A stretch of 56,738 nucleotides of DNA from assembly GCA_964419255.1 (NCBI GenBank), contig CAYQOU010000024.1:1-56738 (forward strand). Reading direction: 5' to 3'. The notes below the pieces were generated by a model, which saw only the letters and a program-made list of their open reading frames with translations, searched no databases and was not told where the DNA came from. The DNA is from CAZPHU01 sp964419255 (GTDB lineage Bacteria > Fibrobacterota > Chitinivibrionia > Chitinivibrionales > CAYFVL01). Shown here in pieces: positions 17,860-27,100 of this stretch. A program made the position numbers and the translations under genes. Positions within the stretch are counted from its first letter, which is position 1. Each line of letters starts with the position of its first letter.

Positions 17860-18170
17860 CCCAAAAAAAGGTTAGAGGTTAGAAAAGATTATTAAAACTC
17901 CACATTCAGGTATGTAGATTGCAAGCTCTCAAAATAAATTCTTTGTCTGACATTCTGTCCTGCGTATTTCGGCCTCTCCCGTTTCGGCAATAGACTGGAA
18001 GCGGACAGGGTAGGAGAAAAGAACGTTTTTTTGTCGCTTTTTTTTGTTCCACTCGTCTTCGATCTGTCTGGTTTTTTATCATTCCGGCTCTGCCGGACTC
18101 GGTGCTTTATTCTTATCTGATTTTGTGATCTTTGATCCTTGAGGTTCCGTCTTTTAGCCACCCGGTTTGA
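17860..18170. repeat. Intergenic region with purine-rich heptads and second repeat family
   Basis: Starts with tandem GTTAGAG heptads near 17870, like the repeats at the assembly gap. From about 17940 to 18165 it shares a weak, ordered pattern with 35130-35290: TTGTCTGACATTCTGTCC, then GGAGAAAAGAACGTTTTTTT, then TCTTCGATCTGTCTGG and CCGGCTCTGCCGGACT. No gene is seen in 17827-18199. Confidence 0.4.
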
Positions 18171-18199
18171 TGTCTATACCTTTTAATTGAGGAGCGGGT

Positions 18200-19387
18200 A
18201 TGATTTATTTTACCGGTAAGGGAGCGGTCCGGTGGATGGTTTTCACGGGGGGCCTTCTATCGGCACTGTTTTTCTCCTGTCAAAACGAACAGCTTTCCGC
18301 AAAGAAAAATCCCCGCCGTGATACAGCTGCAGAAAAAAACACCATAAATATCGATCCAATGGCTCGCATCGGCGGGGACATGCGGGAGCTTGCGATTGAT
18401 CTGCTTAACTATCATGCATGCAGGCGCCTGAAGGATCGAATATTCGCACTTTCGCAAAAACAGGGAGCTTCCGGTGGCACCGGCAAGACGCCATCGGTGG
18501 GAAACTTCTGGATTCGAAGCTGTTCTACCACGCAGATAGATTCTCAGCATGTGCAAGTAGCCATATCGGGCATCGGATGGCGATGGTTGTCGAGGAAAAA
18601 AACTCAGGCTGGTGCTGAATTCGAGCTTGACGAAAATGTAAAATTTCAGGTGGATGTTTCCACCACCGGCACCGTTGACCTGGCGTATGATCAGAAGGAA
18701 AAGATTGCAACGGGATATTTCGTCCCCACCGATTCCGTGGATGTCACCATTTCGGTGACCGGTGATCTGGATATTGAAACCGAAGAGATCTGGTCATCGA
18801 TTGTGGGAACAGCGGCGGATGTGGTTGGAGCAGCTCCCGAGGAGCGCGCAGAGCAGGCGATAAAGAAAAAGGGTGCACGTCAGCTGAAGGCGCGGCTGGA
18901 TCACGGCATGAGCGTAATCGTCGATTTGTGTACCGGACAGCGATATGCCCGTTTCGGTACTTTTCCTCCCGGGCAAATACCTCAGGCTGCAAAGACCGAT
19001 GAGAAAATAAATTTCCAGGCAAACAGTCCGGCTATTCTGTACCGCAATTCACTGGTGATGAGTGGGCCCTATGATACCAATAATCCGCTGATTGCCTACG
19101 TGGAGGTCGATTCAGGAAACCCTGTAATTGCACGATGGGTTTGCTCATACAATGCCGAGAAGATAGCGGAGGCATATGTGGGCAACGATTCGATTCCCGG
19201 CGTTGAGCCAATTGATAAGCAGATCGTCAGCCAGGGAAAGCCGATAACGATGCGTGCAGATACCGGCCTGAAATGTCCTGTGGTGCTTATGCTGGAGCCG
19301 GCGGCTCAGGACACCACACCGACGCATCTTCTATATCGTGTGTACTACGAAGGTGACGTTAGAAAACCGCTGGCAGCGTGTCAATAA
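18200..19387 (+). CDS. Predicted lipoprotein of unknown function
   Basis: 395 residues. The start follows GAGGAGCGGGT with good spacing. The N-terminal signal ends in LSALFFSC (Cys28), a plausible lipobox. The middle region (about 120-230) is beta-rich and resembles DUF4230-like or lipid-binding pore-shielded domains only vaguely; residues 210-245 form an amphipathic helix (EERAEQAIKKKGARQLKARL). The C-terminal half has further strands and four Cys. No family could be named with confidence. It stands alone between two repeat-like intergenic regions; DUF389 follows 141 bases later on the same strand. Confidence 0.65.
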   Translation: MIYFTGKGAVRWMVFTGGLLSALFFSCQNEQLSAKKNPRRDTAAEKNTINIDPMARIGGDMRELAIDLLNYHACRRLKDRIFALSQKQGASGGTGKTPSVGNFWIRSCSTTQIDSQHVQVAISGIGWRWLSRKKTQAGAEFELDENVKFQVDVSTTGTVDLAYDQKEKIATGYFVPTDSVDVTISVTGDLDIETEEIWSSIVGTAADVVGAAPEERAEQAIKKKGARQLKARLDHGMSVIVDLCTGQRYARFGTFPPGQIPQAAKTDEKINFQANSPAILYRNSLVMSGPYDTNNPLIAYVEVDSGNPVIARWVCSYNAEKIAEAYVGNDSIPGVEPIDKQIVSQGKPITMRADTGLKCPVVLMLEPAAQDTTPTHLLYRVYYEGDVRKPLAACQ

Positions 19388-19528
19388 GGCCTGTTGCCGC
19401 CTGGACGGGACGGGAGAACGGAGGGAAACAAACCCTTATTTGTCTGTGTTTTCGAGCTCTTATGATGATCCTTTATCCTTATTTCCTGGCGTTGCCGAAT
19501 TGGGCAGGTGTGAGAAACGGAGCTTTCA

Positions 19529-20173
19529 GTGTCAAACGAGCAAAAGAGACAAGACCGTAATCATAATAAGCAGAAGTATCAGTTCAACATTGAGCCGCAG
19601 GCTAAGTTTAATATCGTGTTTGTCACGTTGATGGGATCATCAGGTACTTTAGCTGCGGTTGCATATCCCGTAAACTCTGTTCCCATACTGATCGGCTCGA
19701 TGGTTATCGCACCGGTGATGCCACCTCTGGTCTTGACGTCTATCGGACTGGCCAATGCAAATTTCAGTTCCGCGCTGAAGGGGCTTGCTATAGCTGTTGC
19801 CGGTTTGACCATCGCTTTTGCCTGTGCCGTGGTGACCACCTGGCTTCTCAATGCCACGGGGGTAAGTACCGCTCAGGCGAAAACATCACAACTGCTTATC
19901 GAACGGGTAAATCCGGGATGGTACAGTGTGGTCGCGGCATTTGCCGCCGGCATCGCCGGCGCACTGGCTGTTTCTCATCAGAAACAGGATACGCTGGTGG
20001 GTGTGGTAGCATCCATTGCTCTGGTTCCAACCGTTGCCGCAGCGGGTATTTCAGCGCTGAGCCGTGACTGGAAAAGCGTAACCGGCGGACTTTTGATGCT
20101 GCTGCTCAATATTTGCATGATAGTTTTCATGGGATGGCTGGTGTTTAACTTTTTCAGCCGTAAAGGAGAGTAG
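19529..20173 (+). CDS. DUF389 membrane protein
   Basis: 214 residues with five or six predicted helices. It matches DUF389: the conserved LMGSSGTLAAVAYPVNSVPILIGSMVIAPVMPPL segment near 35-70 carries the family's SxxxAxxxL and IGxMVxAPxxxP pattern, and GALAVSHQKQDTLVGVVASIALVPTVAAAGI near 143-173 matches the second signature. DUF389 proteins are integral membrane proteins of unknown function. A GTG start at 19529 is used, six bases after GGAG. The protein lacks the N-terminal soluble domain of longer members. It converges on the ferritin-like gene. Confidence 0.85.
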   Translation: MSNEQKRQDRNHNKQKYQFNIEPQAKFNIVFVTLMGSSGTLAAVAYPVNSVPILIGSMVIAPVMPPLVLTSIGLANANFSSALKGLAIAVAGLTIAFACAVVTTWLLNATGVSTAQAKTSQLLIERVNPGWYSVVAAFAAGIAGALAVSHQKQDTLVGVVASIALVPTVAAAGISALSRDWKSVTGGLLMLLLNICMIVFMGWLVFNFFSRKGE

Positions 20174-20179
20174 AGTGGA

Positions 20180-20225
20180 GAGTAAAACCGCCCCCATGCA
20201 CATCCACACGAGGGCGATTTCTCTA
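20180..20225. terminator. Possible bidirectional terminator
   Basis: Between convergent DUF389 and ferritin-like genes, CGCCC and GGGCG form a short stem around an 18-base loop, with a run of A before it and T-rich bases after it. The stem is short, so the call is weak. Confidence 0.35.
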
Positions 20226-20246
20226 TCATCATAGGTCAAGACCTGC

Positions 20247-21467
20247 TCATACCACAGCTTCCGCCTTCTGGCGAAATCTTTCGATTGGGTGTTCGCCCTC
20301 AGATTCGTAGCGATAGTCGTGTCCTTTCTGCCTGATATGCTCATCAATAACTTTGAGACTCGGGACACCGTCAGTGTTGACCATCGATTGATAGTGCCAG
20401 TACCGATGATCCTTCGGTAACTCGGACGCCAGTTTATATTCTGTTCCATCAGCGGTGAAATCGAGCTGATTGGTAATGATATCTCTGACGTATTTCTTGT
20501 TAGGTTCAAACTTCACCAGCTCCGGCATATCCTCAGGAATAATCTGTTCCGGATCCTTTCCGGTGTGCTTTTGATAAAGCCCCGCGGCAGTCTTCAGATG
20601 CTCGATTTCGTCGGACAGATGCTGCTCCCAATGGCCCTTGATTCGCGAGTCTGTCTCATACTGCATACAGGAATAGTACATGTAGCATTCTGTATACTCA
20701 TGCAGCAGCAGACGGTCAAACCAGGTGGCAGTAGGATCCGCCAGCGATTCGTAATGAGATACATGCTGCTCCTCGATCATGGCAATTTCCTGATAGAGCC
20801 CCCGGCCGATCGGATCGCTGAGTGTCGGACCGACATTCATATAGAAATTCATGGTCTGCTGCTCGCCGGACACGATAACCTGGATGTGAAGCTTTGTCAG
20901 CATATCGGCGGTATTGAAATTGACTGGATTGCGTGGCGAGTCGAAAGGGTGACGGTGTTCCGAGGAGGTCGGACGTCCTGGGAAAATTTCGGTGTACCCT
21001 CCGCAGATGGCTTCGGCCGAACCGCCCTGCATGTCAAGAAGATTGGCATAGCGGTAGAGGTGGTCGAAATCTTCCAGCAGCGCGAAGTCGAGTGCCGCCT
21101 TCACCTGCGGGTCGGGCTCCGTCCGGGCAAGCCACGCTGTCAGATCGACTGCAACCTGTTCGTAGCCGATTGTGGTCTCCAGGGGGGATTCGTTGCCAGG
21201 GGAAAACCAGTTGATCATCTTCTGCTGCTGCTGTTCTACCCTTCTGCCCGAGCAGAGGACCCGCTTTAGTTCCGGATCCCGGGTGTGACGGGCCATCTGG
21301 TGCAGAAAAAGCGCCGATTCAACCTCGATACCATTCATCAGAATAATTCTGGTTCGGGTATACGGATCGACACTGCTTTTGTCATAAGGCTTGACATTGA
21401 GAGAGTCCCAGTTGCGAAACTGCTTCTCCAGTGGCGTACCACTCTCTTTCAGGGGGTTAAATGCCAT
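20247..21467 (-). CDS. Tandem ferritin-like diiron-type protein
   Basis: 406 residues. Two helical bundles are visible. The second (about 190-300) has a full diiron set: Glu202 (SGEQQTMNFYM), Glu232-x-x-His235 (IEEQHVSHYE), Glu257 (LLLHEYTECYMYY) and Glu287-x-x-His290 (LSDEIEHL). The first (about 40-145) is a degenerate counterpart: Glu48/Glu50, Glu78, Glu103 and the EDFDHLYRY helix with Asp133 and His136. The C-terminal 100 residues have no clear match. Ferritin-like proteins with this metal set act as oxidases, peroxide scavengers or iron handlers; the exact role is unknown. A near-perfect TAAGGAGG lies six bases before the ATG, implying strong translation. It is divergent from a zinc alcohol dehydrogenase, with 556 bases between. 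Confidence 0.72.
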   Translation of the reverse strand: MAFNPLKESGTPLEKQFRNWDSLNVKPYDKSSVDPYTRTRIILMNGIEVESALFLHQMARHTRDPELKRVLCSGRRVEQQQQKMINWFSPGNESPLETTIGYEQVAVDLTAWLARTEPDPQVKAALDFALLEDFDHLYRYANLLDMQGGSAEAICGGYTEIFPGRPTSSEHRHPFDSPRNPVNFNTADMLTKLHIQVIVSGEQQTMNFYMNVGPTLSDPIGRGLYQEIAMIEEQHVSHYESLADPTATWFDRLLLHEYTECYMYYSCMQYETDSRIKGHWEQHLSDEIEHLKTAAGLYQKHTGKDPEQIIPEDMPELVKFEPNKKYVRDIITNQLDFTADGTEYKLASELPKDHRYWHYQSMVNTDGVPSLKVIDEHIRQKGHDYRYESEGEHPIERFRQKAEAVV

Positions 21468-22023
21468 TCATCGCCTCCTTAGGTGTGAAAGTAAGATTAA
21501 AAAACAGGTGAGTCGTAGACTGGTAAAGATAATTCGAATCGTTAATTTGTAAATCTACGATCCAAAAGTGTGGAGTCGCTTTGAATCCTGCAAAATCTAA
21601 ACCAGAAAACAGACGAAACGAATGAGGAAAACCAAAGCGTACCAGGGCCGATGTGGCGGGGCAAAACATGATGTGTTTGAAAATGGGCCTGCATGTAACT
21701 TTCATTTTTGAGTATCAATATGCATCGTATGAAAAAAGGCTGCCCCACCGTTTTTTTTTGCGCCTGTATCAGCTCGGGACTTATTGTTCCTGAATTCGGC
21801 AAAGCAGGGGAATCAAGTAAAAAAGATCAGGAAAGGAGAAACAAACATACAGACCGCTAATACGCCAAAGGACGTGCTTTGCCCCTCCTTTCGTCCAGTA
21901 ATGCTTCAGCAGGAGGGGATGGAAATGATAAAGGATGTGGGGTAAAGGATTCCAAGGTATCTTTATTGCATAACATCAGATAGCCTCTATAAAACAGATC
22001 ACACACTAATCCTGGAGGGGAAG
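21468..22023. other. Divergent promoter region, 556 bases
   Basis: Separates the ferritin-like gene and the alcohol dehydrogenase. No convincing ORF is seen. A weak TTGCAT/TAAAAC pair with 18-base spacing lies about 50 bases ahead of the dehydrogenase start. The length suggests regulated promoters for both genes. Confidence 0.4.
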
Positions 22024-23244
22024 ATGAAAGCTGTCGTATTTCATGGTATCGGCGATATTCGTCTCGATGATGTCAGTGAACCATCCATTCAGCAGCCTAC
22101 CGATGCAATTGTCAAGATCACCGCCAGCGCTATCTGTGGAACCGATCTGCATATGATCCGGGGAACTATGGGACCTATGAAGCCGGGTACCGTTCTGGGA
22201 CACGAAGCCGTCGGGATTGTGGAGCAGGTCGGGGAGATGGTTCGTAATGTAAAAGAAGGTGATCGGGTGATAATTCCCTCCACAATAGCCTGCGGGTACT
22301 GTGCATACTGTCGAGCAGGCTACTATGCACAGTGTGACACGGCTAATCCCCATGGTAAACGTGCGGGTACTGCATTTTTCGGTGGCCCTCAAAGCACCGG
22401 CCCCTTCGATGGGCTTCAGGCGGAAAAGGCCCGGGTGCCGTATGCCAATGCGGGACTGGTGAAAATCCCCGATTCGGTAACTGACAAGGATGCAATCTGC
22501 CTCTCCGACATTTTCCCGACCGGCTACTTCGGGGCCGATTTGGCAGAGATTGCGCCTGGCGACACCGTTGCGGTGTTTGGCTGTGGGCCGGTGGGGCTAT
22601 TTGCGATAAAATCGGCGATGCTGATGAGCGCCGGACGGGTACTGGCAGTCGATCAGGTCGAAACCAGATTGGAGATGGCTCGAAATGCCGGTGCGGAGAT
22701 TATCGATTTCAGCCGGGAGAATCCTGTGGAGACCATCCTGGAGCTGACCGGAGGAATAGGTGTCGATCGTGTCATAGATGCGGTCGGGGTCGATTCGCAG
22801 CGGCCGCAATCCGGACCGGCAGCTCAGAAACTCGAGGGAGAGAAACAGCATTTCGAACGGGAGCGATCGCAGCTTGCTCCCGAGCAGCATCCGGAAGGAG
22901 AAAACTGGATACCGGGAAGTGCCCCATCACTGGCTTTGCAGTGGGAGGTGGAGGCACTGGACAAAGCCGGAACGCTTGCAATTATCGGGGTGTATCCGCA
23001 AACGGTTCATTCCTTTCCGATTGGTCTGGCGATGAATAAAAACCTTACCATCAACATGGGTAACTGCAATCATCGCAGGTACATACCCGATTTGCTAGAG
23101 CTGGTCACCGGAGGCATCGTTGAGCCCTCCGAGATGATCACCGAAATAGCTCCGCTTATCAGTGTAATCGATGCCTACAAGAGCTTCGACCTGAGAAAAA
23201 ATGGTTGGGTGAAGGTGGAAGTGGTACCAGGACACCGGGGTTGA
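22024..23244 (+). CDS. Zinc-dependent alcohol/formaldehyde dehydrogenase family
   Basis: 406 residues of the medium-chain dehydrogenase superfamily. Catalytic zinc ligands are Cys38 in SAICGTDLHM and the His-Glu of LGHEAVG (near 59-60); structural zinc Cys residues are in CGYCAYCRAGYYAQC. The NAD-binding Rossmann motif is VAVFGCGPVGLFAI, with Asp in VLAVDQVETRLEMA favouring NAD over NADP. An extra segment of about 50 residues near 255-310, rich in Gln and Glu, resembles the insertion of glutathione-independent formaldehyde dehydrogenases and their relatives. The exact alcohol or aldehyde is not clear. GGAGGGG precedes the ATG. It is divergent from the ferritin-like gene. Confidence 0.88.
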   Translation: MKAVVFHGIGDIRLDDVSEPSIQQPTDAIVKITASAICGTDLHMIRGTMGPMKPGTVLGHEAVGIVEQVGEMVRNVKEGDRVIIPSTIACGYCAYCRAGYYAQCDTANPHGKRAGTAFFGGPQSTGPFDGLQAEKARVPYANAGLVKIPDSVTDKDAICLSDIFPTGYFGADLAEIAPGDTVAVFGCGPVGLFAIKSAMLMSAGRVLAVDQVETRLEMARNAGAEIIDFSRENPVETILELTGGIGVDRVIDAVGVDSQRPQSGPAAQKLEGEKQHFERERSQLAPEQHPEGENWIPGSAPSLALQWEVEALDKAGTLAIIGVYPQTVHSFPIGLAMNKNLTINMGNCNHRRYIPDLLELVTGGIVEPSEMITEIAPLISVIDAYKSFDLRKNGWVKVEVVPGHRG

Positions 23245-23349
23245 ACTGCCATGCGCATGTATGCAGGACCGGGGTGCATGGCTATTAGACGCAGAATCGA
23301 GGAAGAGTTTACCTTTCTCGATTCTCCAAATACAGAATTTTTTGATTAA

Positions 23350-23817
23350 AAATCAGAAATCTTCCGATTTGTTGCGATGCCCTTCTTTTTCATACGTTTA
23401 AGGGTGACAAGCAAAGTGTTATGCGCAAATGCTCTACAGCATCTTCCCACCCCCAGTCTTCGTAGCAGGGTAATCGGGGAGCTTAATCGGGTTGCCCGTA
23501 TCGGGGGAAGAATCGTTATTACCACCCACAATTATTCCGAAGGTAAAAAGAAGATGGGATGGCGAAAAGAGATGGAAAACATCGGCAGTTTTTCCGGTCC
23601 GGTGCAATACATTTATCGATTTGAATCGGAGGAGTTTAAAGAATTTTTGTCTGAAATTATGATGGTGGAAAGCGTGACGGGGGTTGGCTTCTCCATACCG
23701 TGTCCCTTTCGATTAAAGCGCACGGGAGTGTATTACGCGATGGATTGGACATTGGGGCAGTTTCGCCGCTGTGCGCCCTATGGTCACATGCTTCTGGGAC
23801 GATGCATCGCCAGGTAA
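23350..23817 (+). pseudogene. 5'-truncated SAM methyltransferase remnant
   Basis: The open frame has the C-terminal half of a class I methyltransferase: VLCANALQHLP (post-II motif), then LNRVARIGGRIVITTHNY (motif III and strand), then a region matching the last strands. The N-terminal SAM-binding GxGxG half is absent; upstream in frame there is a stop at 23347 and no matching sequence. The first Met (23377) has no ribosome site. Most likely it is a decaying remnant of a deleted gene; a very short functional protein cannot be excluded. Confidence 0.6.
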
Positions 23818-24168
23818 TCTCTCGAGGCTCGCAGGTGGCGGCAAAAATTACCACTCGCCTCCCGCGGCCGTTTCCATATCAATCGTTGCCTCATATCTTT
23901 TTCTGTGATCCCGGCACGCAAAAAAATATTTAGGTGATAATAAGTACATCCTATCCCTAATCATTTAGTTATATTTAGGTTTAGATAGTGGGATTTATTT
24001 GCACAGCGTGATCCCATTACTGCATACCCATTCTTTTACTTTCGATGCCGTTTCTTTCGTGAGATGGGATGCCAAGCCTGATAAAATAGCTTCATTGGTT
24101 TGAGTTTGGTCCGGAAACCTAATTTTAGCGGTAAAACACGTTTAACTTAATAATGAAGGGAGTTGATC
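23818..24168. other. Intergenic region upstream of TPR gene
   Basis: 351 bases with no gene seen. A nearly symmetric pair ATAGTGGGAT (23985) and ATCCCATTAC (24011) separated by 16 bases could be an operator or a weak hairpin. The region upstream is AT-rich. Confidence 0.35.
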
Positions 24169-27100
24169 ATGGTTAAGCATTCACGCCATCTCCGCTCAGG
24201 TGCTTTCGCAGCGGTCGTTTTTCTTTTTGCGCTGACGACTGTCGCGGAGGATAAGTTCGATGGATTCATAAAGGAAGGCGCATACGATAAAGCAGTCGAG
24301 TATGCGGAGAAGAAGTTGGACGCCGATTCACGAACAATTCCCATTTGGGTTGGGTTAGCCACGGCATATCGTAAGATCGGGCAGGATGATAAAGCGATTG
24401 ATGCCCTTAAAGCTGCTCAGAAAGTTAACCCCAGTGATCCGCTCATTTATATGGAATATGCCGATTTCTATTATGCAAAAAAGAAAGTATCCGAAGCACT
24501 GGAGAATTATCAGAAGACCTACGTGCTCGACCGTTCGGCCAGAGGTGCTACGGGCATTGCTGTCTGCGCGGCCCGCCTCAAGGACTGGGATAAGGCACGT
24601 GATGCCGCCGAGTCCGCCGTAAATCTGGACAGTACTGTGTATGAGCCGCGCCTTATCCTCATCGACTTGTATATGGAAGATGGCCTTTATGCCGCGGCCG
24701 CCGAGCAGCTGCAATATGTTGTCAAAAAGCATGATTCGGAGCCAAAGTTCTGGAAACAGCTGGCGCTTTGCTACGACTCCACCGGTAATACGGCGGGGCT
24801 TGCTAAGGCTGATGAGAAAATCGTGGCGCTGGATAAAAACAATGTCCCCTCACGAAATCGTCTCGCGCAGCATTTGCTGTCACAGAAGAAAACCGACAAA
24901 GCATATGAACTATATAAAGAGATAGCTGTGCTGACACCCAATGATCCCAAACCATTTGAGCAACTCTACCTTATCGCCAAGTCAAAAGACAACTCCAAAG
25001 ACGCTACCTTATATCTAAAAAACTATCTGCTTCTGGATTCGACCAATGCTTCATATCAGAAACAGTTGGGTGACCTTCTATATGAAGGTAAGAATGCCGA
25101 TGAGGCACTGGATGCATACAGAATGGCCTTGAGGCTCGACCCAGAGGTTAAAGGCATTTATAAAAAATATGCCACAATCGTTATCGATAAGAAGCTTGAG
25201 GATGAGGCTATATCTGTGATTACCCGTGCTGTTGAGGCAAAAGAGGCTGACGCCGTGATGTTTACGGCATTGGGAGACATATACAAGAAAAGAAACAAAC
25301 ATGGCGATGCCATAAAGATGTATGAAGAGGCACTGAAAACAGATGTTAAGAATCTCGCTCTTCTCAACTCTCTGGCGGAGACACAGGCACTTAATGGTGA
25401 GCTGAAAAACGCCGCTAATACCTATCAGCAGATTGTGCTGCTCAATCCGGAAGCTGATCAGGAATTCAGGCAGCTGGGTGATCTGAACAAGAAACTTGGC
25501 AAAGAAGATAACGCCATAGAGGCCTATAAGAAATATCTGGCCAAAAAGCCCGATGACTTCCAGGTCGCGCGTACGGTTGGTATGTATGAACATGAGAAAA
25601 AACAATATGATGAGGCAATAAAATACCTGACAAAGGTAAAGGATCAGAAACTTCATTCTGTCGCATACCTGGTTGCTCTTGCGGATTGCTACTTCAAATC
25701 GGAAAAGTATAAACAGGCAGCCGAGCAGTTTGCACTGGTGATCGGCAAAAAGCCCGATCAAAAGGTGCTGCAGGACATACTCAAACCGCTCGGAGAATCA
25801 TACGAAAAAATCGGGCAGCATATTAAAGCTGCTCAGGCATATGATCAGTATGAAATGCTTCCGGGAATCAGCGATGCGGATGTCGCTTTCAAACGGGCTA
25901 ACCTTCGCGAAAAAACCGATGAGAGCGGGGCCGTTGAGATCTATGAGAAAAACACTACAGCCTATCCGAAAGATTTCCGCAATTTCATGCGACTGGGACT
26001 GATCTGGTCCAAGGAAAAACAAAATCTTTCCAAAGCAGCCGGAATGCTGGAGAAGACAACCGCACTGGTTGACACAATTCCTGAGGTCTGGAAGACGTTG
26101 GGGGACATATACGGAAAGCTTAACAGGGCAGACAAGGAGCTTAGTGCATATCAGAAATTTCTGGCACTCAAGCCCCAGGATATTGAGGCCAGCAAACGGG
26201 TCGGTCTAATACTTTTGGATAAAGGCAATGTCTCCGATGCAATTATAAACCTGGAGGTGGCTCTCACGGGCGCCTCCGATGATGTGGAGGTGATCCTGGC
26301 TCTGGGAGAGGGATATATGAAAACAGATCGCCCTGAACAGGCCGCACAGACTCTGGCAAAGGCGAAAAAAATAAAACCCGGGGATGTTACCATTCGGCTT
26401 GCACTTCTTAAGGCATATGCGGCGGCGGATATGAAGGCCAATACTACAAAGGAGAAAAAAGAGCTTGCAGAGCTTGACAAGAGCATCGTGGAGAAGGACA
26501 GTAAAAATGTCGATTCCCGTCGTCGTCTGGCACAGTATGCCCTCGAAAATAACGATCCAAAAACCGCTTACTCTCTCTATCAGGACCTTTCCACGCTGAC
26601 TCCTGAAGATACGATGGTTTTCAAACGTCTGTTTATGATTGCCTCGAAAAGTGATAAGAAAAAGGAAGCTGTAAAGTATCTGAAAGATTACATAAAGCTG
26701 GATTCGACCACTTCCGGAGCTTACAAGAGTCTGGGAAACCTTCTGTACGAGCAGAAGGATATGGATGGGGCGCTGGATGCGTTCCGCCGGGCCGTTAAAA
26801 TTGACCCCAAGATCACGGGGTTGTACAAAAATTATACCGATATCGTATTGCGGAAAAAGCTCGAAGATGAGGCTGTGGAGGTTATCCGGAAGGCAATATC
26901 TGCCGGAGAGGCGGAGACCAGTTCATATATTGCACTGGGTAATATTTACAGAAAACGGAAACAGTGGACGAATGCGATTGAGATGTATCAGAAGGCGCTT
27001 GAAATCGATACGAAAAATGTCGGCGTGTTAACATCGCTGGCAGAATGTCAATCTGCCGGAGGTGATACAAAGAACGCGATTATAACCTATGAGCAAGTCG

